A stretch of DNA of 64,000 nucleotides from Blastocystis hominis (GCF_000151665.1 NW_013171867.1:780427-844426), one strand, 5' to 3'. Shown: positions 1 to 11,189, counted from the stretch's first letter. Notes: generated by a model not told the origin, from the sequence alone. Program-made: numbers and translations.

Positions 1-2
1 GT

Positions 3-760
3 CCCTACACCGTGAGCAAAACCTCGCGATTTTCCAGTGCCGCGGGGTCGGTGGGGTCGCCGACGGGTCCGAGCAGCGCGAGCGGCGCGAACAGCGCGAG
101 CGGTCCGCGCCGCGTGCAGTCGCTGGCGGGGACGCCGCAGCGGTCGATGCGGTCGGACAGCGACGCGGTGAGCCGGCTGGACCGCGAGCTGGAAGCGTAC
201 ACGGTGGACATGCACTCCAAATACAAGTGCTACGCGTCAGTGTTCGTGCTGGGCGCGGACGGACGCCATCACCCCGCCACCATCAACCAGATCATGCGGA
301 CCCGCGGGAGCAAGCGGCTCTTCTACGGAGTCACGTTTTCGGACGGGTATCGACCCGCGACGGCGAGCTTCTACGTGGTAGGATTCCCGCGGGAGTGCGA
401 GGTAGACGCGGTATGGCGGGCCGAACGATCATGATTTTGTTCCCGAGGAGAACATCAAGTCGAGTGCGAGTCACCGCGGGGATTGACGCGTAGTGAATCT
501 GCCGGGAAGTCGGGGAGGTCGGAGTACCGCGGGGGAGGTGCGATCGGCGCAGACACGTGCGAATCGCGAGGAGACGGAGCGGGAATTGTCGAAAACGCTG
601 CGCGAATCGTCGGAGAAGATGGTGGCTCTTGTAAACCTACTCAAAGAAATGCATGGGAATGAGGCGGGGGTGCAGCGTGTGGCGGCGGAGATGCAGAGGC
701 TGGCGCAGGGGTTGGTGGAGAATGATACACATATGCTGAACGTGCTGCGATCTTTCGTGT
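3..760 (+). CDS. Coiled-coil protein, 5'-truncated, stop made by poly(A)
   Basis: The reading frame enters from the left edge. Visible exons are 3-374, 406-463 and 494-760, with introns of 31 and 30 nt that keep phase. The first part is Ser/Gly-rich and low in complexity. A compact segment with conserved-looking aromatic residues follows (roughly 211-374), and the C-terminal third is a charged amphipathic helix typical of a coiled coil. I do not recognise the family and assign no function. No stop codon precedes the TGTTTGTT element at 765; the in-frame T at 760 is followed by exactly 4 nt and then the element, so polyadenylation would give UAA. A genomic TAG exists only at 778-780, beyond the element. 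The upstream part of the gene lies outside the window. Confidence 0.7.
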
Positions 761-764
761 GGCG

Positions 765-772
765 TGTTTGTT
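765..772 (+). terminator. TGTTTGTT 3'-end element
   Basis: Perfect copy of the element, lying in the context T-GGCG-TGTTTGTT. The same TGGCG context occurs before the elements of the NOL9 and cpn60 genes in this window. Confidence 0.75.
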
Positions 773-1062
773 GGAAATAGAATGTGATGGGAGTGGAGAT
801 GGGTAGCGCAATTCATAGGTGGAGATGCGTTCTGAAGAATTGGAAAAAGCAATCTGCTGGGATACAATCATTGACAAATAGGGGTGATGAGTTTATGATC
901 AAAATCCCCAATCAGTTTTGGGCTGTTCCAGGCTATTTCGATTTCTATACGCACACAAAATGCATTACCATACACAAGGAGTATTCTCAATAAACATCAT
1001 CAATCAGAAGATCAATACTCGTAATCTCTCTTTCTTTCTCTCTCTTTCGTCTTTACAAGTGA
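773..1062. other. Intergenic, convergent 3' ends
   Basis: No gene seen. Pyrimidine-rich runs occur at 1024-1050. A TGTTTATT-like motif on the minus strand near 996-989 may be the 3'-end signal of the minus-strand gene that stops at 1063. Confidence 0.4.
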
Positions 1063-2427
1063 TTAAAACTCCTCCGATTCATCCACATGCACATGCAGCG
1101 TTCCCGAAATTGGCACATTCGTAACCACCCTCACCTTGGTTCCTTCCACCATCGCGTACGCCTGGTAGAAGCAAGGCTCGTCAAGAACGAACGACCACTG
1201 CACTTTCTGAATCTGCTTGAATAGAAGCGAAGCTTTGAAGTCGATTTCCCACTCCGTGGCTTGTTGCTGGCTCAGTTTCTTGTCTGCCTGCGTGCCAACG
1301 ATCGTGTTCACGCCTTCCTCGATTACTGTATCGACGATCTGCGTGTTGATGATCCTTCGGAAGTGGCCTTGGCTTTCATCGATTAAGATGGTGTCTTTTC
1401 CATCGCCTCCCCATCCGTACATGCTGTTCGCAATGCGGAGTCCCACTACGTCTTGCTCTCCTTGAGGATTCATGATGATTCGGCCATTTCCCAAAAAGAA
1501 GGTATCTTGAATCACAGTTAAATAGAACGTGTTGAGAATGAGATTGTTGTAGTCCAGGTAACAATTCTCCATGCGAGTTACACCGGCATTCACGATGATG
1601 CCAACACCTCCGTGAGAAGTGTCGCAGTTCCATGTGTGGACTCCCTTCAGCACGCTGGCTTCGCCATTCACAATGACTCCGATCTTTCCTCCATACACAA
1701 TCGTGTCAACGATATAGTGATCGTTTCCATTCAGAACAATGGCAGTGCCCATTCCGATGAGTTTTCGATCATCCGAATAGTAGTATTCACCAAACCAACA
1801 CTGGTGAACCAAGGTCTCGTGTCCACTGTTAATTTCAATTCCAGTTCGATTGAATCCGATCACGAAATTCTGAGGACCGAAATTCATGCCCATGGTGTGA
1901 TCGACTCGAGCCGCGCCGGACGCTTGGTGAGACGCATCAAACATCATGAAATCGAACCCAATACCTTGGTTGCAAGACTGTTGCTTGTTATTACACTCCT
2001 TCGTTCCCACTTCCACAAGGAAGTCGTCCGGATTAAATGTGCTGTCGGCGCGCAGCGTTCCGCTTGTCATTCTCCAGTTGCCAGTATAGGATCGGAACAC
2101 CAAGGGTCCACTCAGTAGATACTGACCTCCTTGCAAATCGATCACAACGCCGTTACAGTCCTTGATACCGTCCGCCATCTCTCGCGTGCACATAGAAAGC
2201 GCATAATCGATAGCTTTCTGAATGTGTTCCCGACTGTCCACGGTCGCGGTTGGATCGGCACCAAAGTCAAGTACTTTCACAACAGGACCCGAAGGGGACC
2301 TTGCTTCCCATTTTCTGCCCATTATACTTCTGAAGTGTTTTCGTTTCGTTGGAGGTGCGAATTGTGTCTCGTCGACGACAAAGCACGTAGTAAGAGCCAA
2401 CACTAGAATCAGTACCGCAAATCTCAT
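1063..2427 (-). CDS. Secreted pectate-lyase-like beta-helix protein
   Basis: Single-exon ORF of 454 aa with a genomic TAA stop. Residues 1-17 form a hydrophobic signal peptide, so the protein probably enters the secretory pathway. From about residue 50 it carries the V-L-D-F-G-A-D-P motif that opens the pectate-lyase-3/GH28-like right-handed parallel beta-helix family. Repeating short strands rich in G, N, I and V follow, as expected for helix rungs. Four to six cysteines in the middle (N-N-K-Q-Q-S-C region) fit an extracellular protein. The substrate cannot be deduced, and catalytic carboxylates of true polygalacturonases are not obvious. The family is common in bacteria and fungi, so lateral acquisition is possible but not shown. 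Lack of introns contrasts with most neighbours. Confidence 0.75.
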   Translation of the reverse strand: MRFAVLILVLALTTCFVVDETQFAPPTKRKHFRSIMGRKWEARSPSGPVVKVLDFGADPTATVDSREHIQKAIDYALSMCTREMADGIKDCNGVVIDLQGGQYLLSGPLVFRSYTGNWRMTSGTLRADSTFNPDDFLVEVGTKECNNKQQSCNQGIGFDFMMFDASHQASGAARVDHTMGMNFGPQNFVIGFNRTGIEINSGHETLVHQCWFGEYYYSDDRKLIGMGTAIVLNGNDHYIVDTIVYGGKIGVIVNGEASVLKGVHTWNCDTSHGGVGIIVNAGVTRMENCYLDYNNLILNTFYLTVIQDTFFLGNGRIIMNPQGEQDVVGLRIANSMYGWGGDGKDTILIDESQGHFRRIINTQIVDTVIEEGVNTIVGTQADKKLSQQQATEWEIDFKASLLFKQIQKVQWSFVLDEPCFYQAYAMVEGTKVRVVTNVPISGTLHVHVDESEEF

Positions 2428-2728
2428 AGTTGAAGTTTACAAACAAAAATCAAATGGGGATTGTGTCTTGATTACCTGAAAGATTTCTGATTTCCCGCGG
2501 TGACAAATGAAACGCCTGATGAATGAGGGAAGGATTATCTCTCTCTGATTTGAGATGGAGCAGATTGCGAATGTGCGTTTGAGTCTCGAAGTTGAGATGT
2601 AGTATACCGAAGAGTTTGAAGCAGTTACTGATGAGGCTGTTTTGGATGGTAGTGTGTGAATTTGATATTTAACGACAGATTCCGAAGAGGAGTCCAATCC
2701 CTTGAATGAATTCGCCACCTCACTCCAG
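2428..2728. promoter_or_regulatory. Shared upstream region of divergent genes
   Basis: About 300 bp between two divergent start codons. No convincing ORF. It holds a TTTGTTTGT run on the minus strand near 2446, so a 3' end of an unannotated minus transcript, or a 5'-UTR intron, is possible. Confidence 0.35.
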
Positions 2729-5373
2729 ATGAGTGAAATCGATAGAATTAAAATTTATTCGGCAAGTGAGAATTTGCTACAGCGGTGGGACATGCAAAAT
2801 CTATCAAGATTGTAGATATACCTTTATTCAGGAAATCAAGCGTTGTTGTGATAAAAAAGATTATGAGGGTGTTATAGATGAGATCATACCTATATTGGAA
2901 GATTTGGTAAATGATTCTGAAGTATCGATTCGTGTTGTAACATTAAACCAATTTGAATACATTGCAAATGTAAGCTTATCAAGGGATCTGACGATCTAGC
3001 TCTGTTTTTCGTATAGCTACCAGAGCGGTCTCAATTTCGTTACCAACTCCGCCTTTCCCATTCTCCGCAGTACTCTTCTCGATTCCTACCCCGACGTTTT
3101 CCTCTCTTGTCTACTTTCAACCTAGGTCCAAAAAGCCTCCATTGACGCCTTCGTAGCGAGCTGTAAACATCTCAAACGCGAAGATCAAAGTATCTACACC
3201 TATCTTTTCATTCTGCAAGTACCTCCCGATTTTCCTCTCCCTTTCTCTCTAGTTCGCTCTAAACTCTTCTCCTGAATACCGCGTCGTCGCCTGCGATCTT
3301 TTCCATGACGCGGCTTCGATTCTGGGATCGGAAGTGCTGAGCCAGTTCGGCGTTTCCGAGTTGCTTTTACTGGCCAAAGACCCTTCCTGGAAGGTGCGGA
3401 AGCACGCAATCCTCGCCTTCGGACCCGTGTCGGACATGCTCGACAGCCAGATCGTGGAAACGGGGATTTTTAACTCGATTCTATCGAATTCGAAGGTAGA
3501 AGCGTGGGCGAGAGGGTGGACGGTAGAATGCTCCATGGCCGGTGAAGCGAGCGTGTGCGATCGTGATTCCGGAGGTTTTTCGCAATATAAAGTCGCACAA
3601 AATGTTTCTAACGATCACAAAGACGGTGGGAGAATTATTCCGTGATGAGTTTGTTTTTCGTTTTGTAATCAATAAAAGGAACGAGTTTGTGAAGCAAGCC
3701 ATGTTGCAGACGTTGGGACATTTAATCGCGATTGTCCCAGAACACTTCCACGTTGATTTGAATCATTTTTATAATATTCAGATCAGCGACGATCTGAAAA
3801 CGAGATATTTGCAGCTCGAAAACGCCAATGACGACCTTCCGAACAATCTCTACGGCCGCTGCTGCGCCTTCTATTTCCCCGCGGTTTTGAAGTCCATTTC
3901 GGAGACCAATCGTTTCTGGGAGGACACGAACGGGTGGTACTCGCGTCTGTCGTACCACCAGGACTCGATCACGTGCCGCAGCCTGGCGTATTCGCTGCAC
4001 GTGGTCGCCGAAATCATCGGGAGCAAGAACACGGAGAAGTTCCTTCTGCCGATCCAGGAGCGTTTTCTCGGGGAGAAGGACGACGTGCGCACCGGCGTCA
4101 TCAAGAACATGGCCAAGCTCTGGCGCTTTTTCTCTCCGGAGCGGCGCGAAGAAGCCGCCAAAGTACTCTCGCCTCGCTCCCGCGATCTTCCGCGTAGAAA
4201 CTCCCCGAGCTCGTGACGCAGCTGCTGGAGTCGCGCACCTGGTGGCTGCGTCTGGAGCTCAGCCGGCAGCTGCCCGACTTCGCCGCGCTGCTGAGCAGCC
4301 AGGCCGTGCTGGCCACGCTCGCGCCGCTCTTTCTCTCGCTCCTCGCCGACCCGGTGAGTTCTGTCCGCGAAATGACGTACCGCTGCGTTTTCTCTTTCAT
4401 TCATTCAGCGCCAACGCTACCTACGCGATCCTCCGCCCCGCGCTCGACGCCAATCCGCAGCGCGGCGTGCTCCTCCTCTACCAGCTCATCACGCTCGCCA
4501 AGTCCGCTAAGTACGCGCAGCGGCAAGTGGGACCTTCGACCCCTCTCATCCCAGCTCTTCCTGCTCTGCTGCCCCTCCTTCGTCCCGCTGCTCTCCAAGG
4601 CTTCCTTCAAGCAGCTCATTCGCCCCGTGATCGGGGTTTTGGCGCGCGATCGCGTCCCCGCTGTGCGCCAAATGGCCTTGGAATTGGTCCTGCAGGAGCC
4701 GGGTAGCCGCGGGGAGCGGGATTGAGCGTAGTCAAGAAGGTACGGAAATTGTTCGGGTTTCGACGCGTCGTGGACGCTCTCATCGATGACACCGATCGCG
4801 AGATTCGATGGCTCCTCGCCACGCATCCGCTCACGCGCGAGATCGCGCGACAGCGATGGGGGGAAACCGGGGAAACTGGGGAAACTGGGGAAACTGGGGA
4901 AACTGGGGAAGGGATGAAGGAGGAAATCCAGATTCGGTTGCCGGATGATCCAATTAGGGAAACCGGGGAAACCGGGGAAACCGATTCGAGTCCGAAAGAG
5001 AAAAAGGAGAATTCCGCTGTGATCGAGCAAAACCCGATCAACGAAGATCAAAACCCGATCAACGAAGATCAAAACCCGATCAACGAAGATCAAAACCCGA
5101 TCAACGAAGATCAAAACCCGATCAGCGAAGACCAAAACCCGATCAGCGAAGACCAAAACCCGATCGATGCTGGAGAGACGAAGGAGGAGGCAGGAGAGAG
5201 GACGGAAAGCGATCCAGCGGAAGCCCATCTCGACGCCAGTTCCTCCTCGGAAGATGCTCCCGCCCAGGCGGACCTCCCTGCCAGCCCTTCGTCTCTCCCC
5301 GATCCTCCCGGGCTCCCATCGCCCGCATCGCCCACACCAGTCGCTCCCCCACCTTCATCCGCGCTTGTATCTT
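2729..5373 (+). CDS. PPP4R1-like HEAT-repeat phosphatase regulatory subunit, stop made by poly(A)
   Basis: Ten exons keep phase: 2729-2784, 2816-2969, 3000-3095, 3126-3218, 3253-3495, 3527-4162, 4198-4376, 4409-4526, 4555-4702 and 4732-5373, with introns of 28-35 nt. The product is about 788 aa. Residues from about 25 to 560 are HEAT-type helical pairs with the recurrent D-x-x-x-x-V-R pattern (for example LVNDSEVSIRVV near residue 55), closest in feel to the protein phosphatase 4 regulatory subunit 1/PP2A-A scaffold group. The C-terminal 210 aa are acidic and repetitive: Gly-Glu-Thr triplets, then six 7-residue units. There is no in-frame stop before the 3' element at 5378. The T at 5373 is in frame and followed by 4 nt and then TGTTTGCT, so poly(A) would give UAA. 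Which phosphatase it binds is inferred. Confidence 0.75.
4859..4910 (+). repeat. 9-bp coding tandem repeat (Gly-Glu-Thr)n
   Basis: Five units of GGGGAAACT/C in frame. A second short run of three units lies at 4958-4981. Unit length is a multiple of three, so changes in copy number keep the frame. Confidence 0.9.
5029..5163 (+). repeat. 21-bp coding tandem repeat, about six units
   Basis: Six nearly identical 21-bp units each encode seven residues (Q-N-P-I-N/S-E-D). The first four are identical at DNA level and the last two share an AAC to AGC and GAT to GAC change, which points to recent unit duplication. Confidence 0.92.
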
Positions 5374-5377
5374 TCCC

Positions 5378-5395
5378 TGTTTGCTCCAACAAACA
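5378..5395. terminator. Back-to-back 3'-end elements (palindrome)
   Basis: TGTTTGCT on the plus strand and TGTTTGTT on the minus strand are joined by CC. The element serves the PPP4R1-like gene ending at 5373 and the aminotransferase gene ending at 5407. Confidence 0.75.
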
Positions 5396-5406
5396 CGCCG
5401 CATAGC

Positions 5407-6977
5407 TTAATCCTCATATTTCTTCATGAACGCATGCTGGAAGCCGTCCATACGCTCGATCACCTTATCGATCTCGCTCTCCTGCGGCAGAATCGTCGTC
5501 CGCACGTGGTACGTTCCGTCCTTCTGCTGGAACCCGCTTCCGGGCACCGTCACGATACCCGTCTGCTGCAGCATCTCCTCGCAGTACAAAAAGTCAGGCG
5601 CCACGCCGCGCTGCTTCGCGGCCTCGACGGCCTTCTTGGGCAGCACGACCTTGAAGAAGATGTAGAGCGAGCCGTCGACCTGGTTGCACGTGATGCCGGG
5701 CAGCTTCGACAGCGCGGCCACCAGCTTCACCGCGCGGCGCTGCAGGGAGGCGAGGATGGCGGACTTCTCCTCGATGTAGAGCGGGTAGGAGGGGTCGCCC
5801 TCGCGCGGAGGGTTCACCATGCAGTCCAGAGCGATCTGGCCGTCCGTGTTGGCGCACAGATTGATCGACCACATCTTGGTGATCTGCGCGAACACCTCGG
5901 GGTCGAAGCCCATCGCCTGCAGGTAGCCGCCGCGACGGCCGCACTCGCCGAAGAACCCCTTGCTGATGCTGTGGAAGGAGATGATCTGCGCGTTCTTGGC
6001 CTCCTCGCCCATGTCCAGCGCGACTTTGCGGAACGACACGAACTTCTTGTGGGGCACATAGATGTTCTCCTGGTAGACTTCATCGGCCAGCAGCACGAGC
6101 TTGTTCCGGATGCAGAAGCGAATGCACTCGCGCATTTCCTCCTCGCCCAAGCACTACGACTCAGCAGAGCGCAGCGAGAACCTACCATGCCGGTCGGATT
6201 GCCGGGGTTGATGATCACCATTCCCTTCAGATTGATTCCCTTCGCCTTGGCCTCCTCCAAACGCGTTTCCAGCTCGTTCATGTCCAGACCCCAGTCCTTC
6301 TCCTCGTTCAGATAATACCCGATCAGTTTCGTGCCGTACAGCGTGATCGTCGCAGAGTAGAGAGGGTACTGCGGGATGGGCGTGAGGAAGCCGTCGTTCG
6401 GGGAGGTCGAAAGCAGCATCAAGGCGTTCTGCACCGACTGCGAAGCGCCGTTCGAAAGGTAGATCTCCTTCGGATTGCAGGGGTAGCCGTCACGACGGCC
6501 AATCGCATCCGCGACGTCCTTCAAGACCTCGGGAATACCCTGACTGTTGCTGTAAGCGCCACTGCCTCCGGGATTGGATTTGAGTAAACGGTGAGCACGC
6601 TCCACCACATCGGAGGGGAAGGTTCCTTCCGGGACAATCTTTTCAAGGCCCGGATAGGATGTAAGCGCAAGTACTTGACGAACAAATGTAAGAGGTTTCT
6701 GGTTCAGTTGCTACACTTCACGGAATTGAGATTTTGCGTACCTGAGGGTTACCAATGTTGCAGTAAACGAGAGAATCGAAAGGATACTTCTTTCCACTTT
6801 TGATCTCCTCCTCGATCTCTCCAGCGCGCACTACGATTTGGCCTCGAACGGCGTATTGAGCCTCGAGCAACTAGACGTGGTATTACTCACGAGTCTCTTA
6901 CTTTAGGATTCACTTCGTTGATGGTAACCGCTTTATCTATGCATTAAACGAATTCTCGACGTAATGATACCTTGCAT
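5407..6977 (-). CDS. GPT: Alanine aminotransferase
   Basis: Pyridoxal-phosphate enzyme interconverting alanine plus 2-oxoglutarate and pyruvate plus glutamate. Five phase-consistent exons on the minus strand: 6977-6971, 6936-6902, 6870-6742, 6710-6186 and 6153-5407, giving 480 aa, the normal length. The first exon is only 7 nt (ATGCAAG). Family marks are visible: GGSGAYSNSQG near residue 115, the NPGNPTG cofactor motif at the end of exon 4, and the Schiff-base lysine in S-I-S-K-G-F-F-G-E-C-G-x-R-G-G, codon 5961-5959. No N-terminal presequence is apparent, so a cytosolic form is likely, although alanine metabolism is also tied to the mitochondrion-related organelle in this lineage. The stop is a genomic TAA. 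Confidence 0.93.
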
Positions 6978-7264
6978 TTTTGTCAAATATGAAAAATAAT
7001 AATGACCGATGAATCCAAAAGCACAGTATTGAATTACCATGATTATCATGCAAAGTGGTTTGAATGACGTAAGTACTCCAAAGCGGACACAATGTATCCG
7101 GATTGTTTCTGGAATACAATTCGTCAAATCAGAATCCATCCTTCGTTTTTTGATTCACAGAAACAAGACCAATGTCAATCTACATGAGAAACACTATTAA
7201 TACACGTTACACATATCGCAGGACTACTTGGCCAACGAGACTACGGCCTCCCAAACACTTTTCG

Positions 7265-7272
7265 AACAAACA
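7265..7272 (-). terminator. TGTTTGTT 3'-end element of SEC61B
   Basis: Perfect motif on the minus strand, 72 nt past the genomic TAA of the SEC61B gene. Confidence 0.65.
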
Positions 7273-7343
7273 TAGCAAAAGGTCACAATTCAATTTTGAT
7301 ATAACCACAACCCATATGGACTGGCTCATTAACCCGTTACTCC

Positions 7344-7546
7344 TTAAAAGAGTCTGTGCAGGAGGTGCATCACAACAACACCAACTACAAACACAACGCT
7401 GGTCATAAGCACGTTGTAGGGAGTCCTAGGCATAAACACAGCCAACCGGCAACTTACAGCTCAATACCAATAGCCTTAGAGGAACCAAAGTTACTCGCGC
7501 CAGAACTCTTCGTAGACTTCACAATCGTCTTGGTGGTAGGGGCCAT
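7344..7546 (-). CDS. SEC61B: Sec61 translocon beta subunit
   Basis: Two exons, 7546-7458 and 7425-7344, separated by a 32-nt intron, encode 56 aa, short even for this family. The N-terminus is polar and rich in S, T and K with a Gly/Ser stretch. One tail-anchor membrane segment follows near the C-terminus, preceded by the typical T-P-x-x-V-L motif and ending with L-H-x-x-x-x-F. Small tail-anchored beta subunits of the ER protein channel have this layout. It is too short and too spliced to be found by simple ORF calling. The stop is a genomic TAA. Confidence 0.85.
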
Positions 7547-7910
7547 TTTAATTCTTTAGCTTACAATATTTACTAGAAAGAAGTATGATGAACAAATTAG
7601 AAAATGCATCATTGCCAAAAATCGGAACTATTTTGACAAGTGAAACTCCCCTGCGTCAATTTCTGGAGTCCAAAAATACCCACTTATTTTGGCGATTTCC
7701 ATCCGATTTGACCTCTTTCCATTTGCGAAACAAATTCTATTTTGCTTTGTAAATATGAGAATGTAACCCTAATAGTATGATTAAATACAATAAATACATT
7801 ACCCATCAAATACCCCCTGGATATTTATCGATTATTAATTTCTAGTATAATCGAAAATAACCATTTTACCCCTATTCAGTTCCACACAACCAAATTAATT
7901 CTGCTCGGAA
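7547..7910. other. Intergenic between divergent SEC61B and RPS4
   Basis: AT-rich, no ORF or RNA gene seen. It presumably holds both promoters. I see no clear TATA box. Confidence 0.4.
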
Positions 7911-8810
7911 ATGGTAGGTGACTTTCTATGACTTGTGTGAATATGATGTTGTTGTGAGAGACATGTCTCTCGTGTTGCGGAGCATTTTACGAATGGAGTA
8001 GACTCGTGGTCCTAAGAAGCATTTAAAGCGTTTGAACGCACCCAAGCACTGGATGCTTAACAAGATGGGAGGAGTGTGGGCTCCTAAGCCTAGCTGTGGT
8101 CCTCACAAGCAAAGAGAGTGCCTTCCTCTGCTGTTGATCATCCGCAACCGTCTGAAGTACGCTCTGACCAATCACGAGGTCAAGATGATCTGCATGCAGC
8201 GTCTGGTCAAGGTGGACGGCAAGATCCGCACGGACTCTACCTTCCCCGCCGGTTTCATGGGTAATTAGCAAAGAATGGAATCTTAGTTTCAGATGTGGTG
8301 ACTCTGGAGGGTTCTTCCGACCGTTTCCGTCTGTTGTACGACGTGAAGGGCCGCTTCGTCCTTCACCGCATCGACGAGAACGAGGCTCAGTACAAGCTGT
8401 GCAAGGTTGTGAAGCGCCAGCTGTCGAGCAAGAAGATCCCGTTCATCGTGACTCACGATGCTCGCACGATCCGCTTCCCTGACCCCACCGTGAAGGTGAA
8501 CGACACCGTGAAGGTGGATCTGAAGACGAACAAGGTGATCGGCCATGTGAAGTTCGAGGTGGGCAACCTGTGCTTCATCACGAAGGGACACAACATTGGT
8601 CGTGTGGGAGTGATCGTCCATCGTGACAGACACTTCGGATCCTTCGATATTGTGCACGTTCGCGATGCGGCGGGTCACGAGTTCGCCACCCGTCTGAGCA
8701 ACGTGTTCATCATCGGCGAGGGCAACCAGCCCATGGTGTCTCTGCCTAAGGGCAACGGAGTGAAGCTCAGCATCATCGAGGAGAAGGAGATGAGAGAGAA
8801 GAAGAACTAA
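7911..8810 (+). CDS. RPS4: 40S ribosomal protein S4
   Basis: Exons 7911-7913 (just the ATG), 8002-8260 and 8293-8810 encode 259 aa, the usual length. The N-terminus [11 protein letters not shown], the segment K-I-R-T-D-x-x-x-P-A-G-F-M-D-V and the C-terminal KOW-like and RGNxI-like parts are those of eukaryotic eS4. The first intron is 88 nt, about three times the local norm, and directly follows the start codon. The second is 32 nt. Codon usage is GC-rich at third positions, as expected for a highly expressed gene here. The stop is a genomic TAA; the 3' element lies 45 nt downstream. Confidence 0.96.
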
Positions 8811-8855
8811 ACACACACGCCTTCGAGTCTTCGAAGTCTTTCGGGTCAGAGAGAT

Positions 8856-8873
8856 TGTTTGTTCCAACAAACA
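8856..8873. terminator. Back-to-back 3'-end elements (palindrome)
   Basis: TGTTTGTTCCAACAAACA, a perfect head-to-head pair with a CC centre, between convergent RPS4 and NOL9. The flanking CGCC on the right is shared with the similar palindrome at 5378. Confidence 0.8.
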
Positions 8874-8877
8874 CGCC

Positions 8878-10991
8878 ATTGAGGGAAGTCTCGCTTCAGG
8901 TTGGTGCGCGAGGAGATCGGCAGACAGCCCGCGCCCACCAGGTTGCTGGCTTGGAACAAGGTGCTGTACGGCAGCGACTACGCCTTACGCCTGCGCAAAT
9001 GACCCACCGAGCTCAGCAACTCCGAGGGGATGGGCGAGGCGGAGATCACGAGCGTGTTCACGCGTTCCAGGTCGTTTCGGGAGAGCGGCGACAGCACGAC
9101 GATCCGATTCCTGCGCAGATCCACGGACTGCACGACCCCCAGTCCCAGCGCCTCGCACACGGGCAGTCTGCGCAGCAGCTTGGGCGTTCTCTTGGCGCGC
9201 GGAATGGGCACGTTCGCCGTCCACGGCGTGCCTGCCTCGCGGGCATCCTCGTTCGCCTCGTTCGCCTCGTTCGCCTCGGTGGCCTCGGCTGCCGGCACAA
9301 ACGCGGGATCGACGGCGAGTCCCACGACGGACCCGGCGAGCGTGAGATAGTAATAGACGGGCGAGCTGTCGCGGAGATAGCACTGCACGCGGTCGATGGC
9401 GAAGGAATAGCGCGGCAGCGCGAGCAGCCGGTCGCCCAGCCGGCCTCGCCGATTCTCCACGAAGTACTGCACCAGTCGCTCCGTGCGCAGACTCTTCGTG
9501 TTCAGCTTCTTCTTCCCCTCGCTCTGCGCGTAGAGCGTCACCAAACGCGACGTCTCCAGATTCTCGATCGGACACTTCTCCGGCTCGCTCGGCAGCTGAA
9601 TCTACGCTGGATCCCCGCGGGAATCCCTACAAACACGACGTGGGAACACGTGATCGCCTGCTTGGTGGCGTTGAGAATCTCCGCGCCGACGCCCTTGATC
9701 CACCCGCACGTGTTGATCACCAACGGATACTCTACATCGCAGCGGAGAGGGCGAACGAACTCGAAAGCGACGTTGTGTAGCGCTCCACCAAGTAGTTCAT
9801 GCACTCGATGTACACGGCTGGGTGGTTCTCGGGGGATTTCTCTCCGAAATACACCGCACTACGTCGCAGAGACCGCACACACAAACCTGAACAAGTGCCG
9901 GTTGATGTGGCACACGGTCGACCCGCGGAACTGGGGAGTCGACAGCAGACTCAGTGAGAGATAGCCTTCAGGAGTGCCGTCTCCCTGGCCCACGTCGATG
10001 TCCAAAAAAGCCACTTTTTCGTGATGATTTAAGATGGAGTTGAGGAGGGCGCGGCAATAGACGCTTTTTCCCGCGTTTCTCGCACCGCAGACGAGAGTGA
10101 CGCTCATGGCGGAGTTTGAAATGAGAGAGAAGCTCGGAATGAAGGGAAGAAAAAAAGGAAACGTCTCGCCAAGACGAATCGAAAGTGAGGATTGTGTTGT
10201 GTGTGTTGGACTTTTGTTTGCTGCGAGGAATGGGGTTGTATTCGGTGAGAAGGCAAATCTCGGGTAGTTGGAACCGAGAGGCGTCTTCTTTTAGAGTAGT
10301 GGGATTGTAATCGAAGGAGAGAAGGTCTTCGTCGTTTTCTTCTTCTTCTACCTCTCCTTCTCCCTCTTCTTCTTCTCCCTCTCCCTCTCCCTCTCCCTCT
10401 CCCTCTCCCTCTCCCTCCTCTTCTTCTTCTTCTTCTTCTTCTTCTTCCAGACTATTTGATTTGGGAGACTGCAAATAAACACGTTTCTTATCGGGGAAAA
10501 TAGCGATTACAACTACTGGAAAGAAACATGATTAAAACAACTTGGATTATTTTGTAATAACAGTTTATAATCATTACGAGCATTTGTACTTACCAAATAA
10601 TGAGAACGGACATCTGTCTTTTTACTATCAATTCCAGTTATAGGAATCGCGCTCTCATATGTCGGTGACTCGACAAAATACGGAGTTTGACGTATTTTGC
10701 AATGGTGACCTGAGAATGCAGAGAATACAAAAGAGCATACCATAAACTTCTACCCTTCCCTTTATAACATCAAAGTAATAGGTTCCAGCCACAATAGCAG
10801 AGTCTCCAGGAAACATCCCAACAAATAGAGTATTCGTATCGTCATCCTTTAATACACACGATCGACTTTTCAATGAACTCACTGGGTAGTCAATCGATTC
10901 CTAATTGTAAAAAAACGCAAAAGGCCAGTACCTCTGACTTCCTCTCATTAAAATATACTTGTGCTTGGGACTTGGGAGAGTATGGAGGCAT
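8878..10991 (-). CDS. NOL9: NOL9/Grc3-type polynucleotide 5'-kinase, stop made by poly(A)
   Basis: RNA 5'-kinase acting in pre-rRNA processing in the nucleolus. The well-resolved part is exons 10107-9887, 9858-9761, 9731-9631, 9601-9008 and 8977-8878 with introns of 28-30 nt. It opens with a P-loop (G-A-R-N-A-G-K-S), then D-x-D-x-G-Q-G-D-x-T-P-x-G and the downstream N-T-C-G-W-I-K-G motif, diagnostic of the family. An N-terminal beta-domain is encoded upstream from the ATG at 10991-10989 (segment ending G-R-V-E-V-Y-G) followed by a Glu/Gly repeat. I could not resolve the joins at about 10590-10515 and 10200-10110. The gene has no stop before the element: the in-frame T at 8878 precedes GGCG and TGTTTGTT, so poly(A) gives UAA. 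Confidence 0.8.
10332..10449 (-). repeat. Glu/Gly-coding purine repeat in NOL9
   Basis: Simple-sequence run of (CTTCTT)n, (CTCCCT)n and (CTTCTT)n as read on the plus strand; on the coding strand it gives poly-Glu and Glu-Gly tracts. Confidence 0.9.
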
Positions 10992-11145
10992 ACGAAAGGC
11001 AACCAAACAATACTATGACAAGGTTTCGGAATAATGCACTTTTGTGTTTAGAACAGAGTTAAGATTGGAGTGAACATTGTAAATACTTGTGGACCGAAGG
11101 TGGAAAGCGTGATGGAAACAAAACTGCTCAAACACAGTCATTTCC

Positions 11146-11153
11146 AACAAACA
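11146..11153 (-). terminator. TGTTTGTT 3'-end element
   Basis: Perfect motif, 36 nt past the genomic TAG of the glycosyltransferase gene. Confidence 0.65.
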
Positions 11154-11189
11154 ATATCTCACATCATGTATACAAATCACATCTCCCCT

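Noticed and set aside
2785-2830. A 20-nt intron (GTAGATATACCTTTATTCAG) in the PPP4R1-like gene
   Set aside because: A 31-nt intron at 2785-2815 fits the local size class and gives a better helical reading frame.
7914-8001. snoRNA in the long RPS4 intron
   Set aside because: Only a partial C-box-like ATGATGT is present and no D box or H/ACA pattern.
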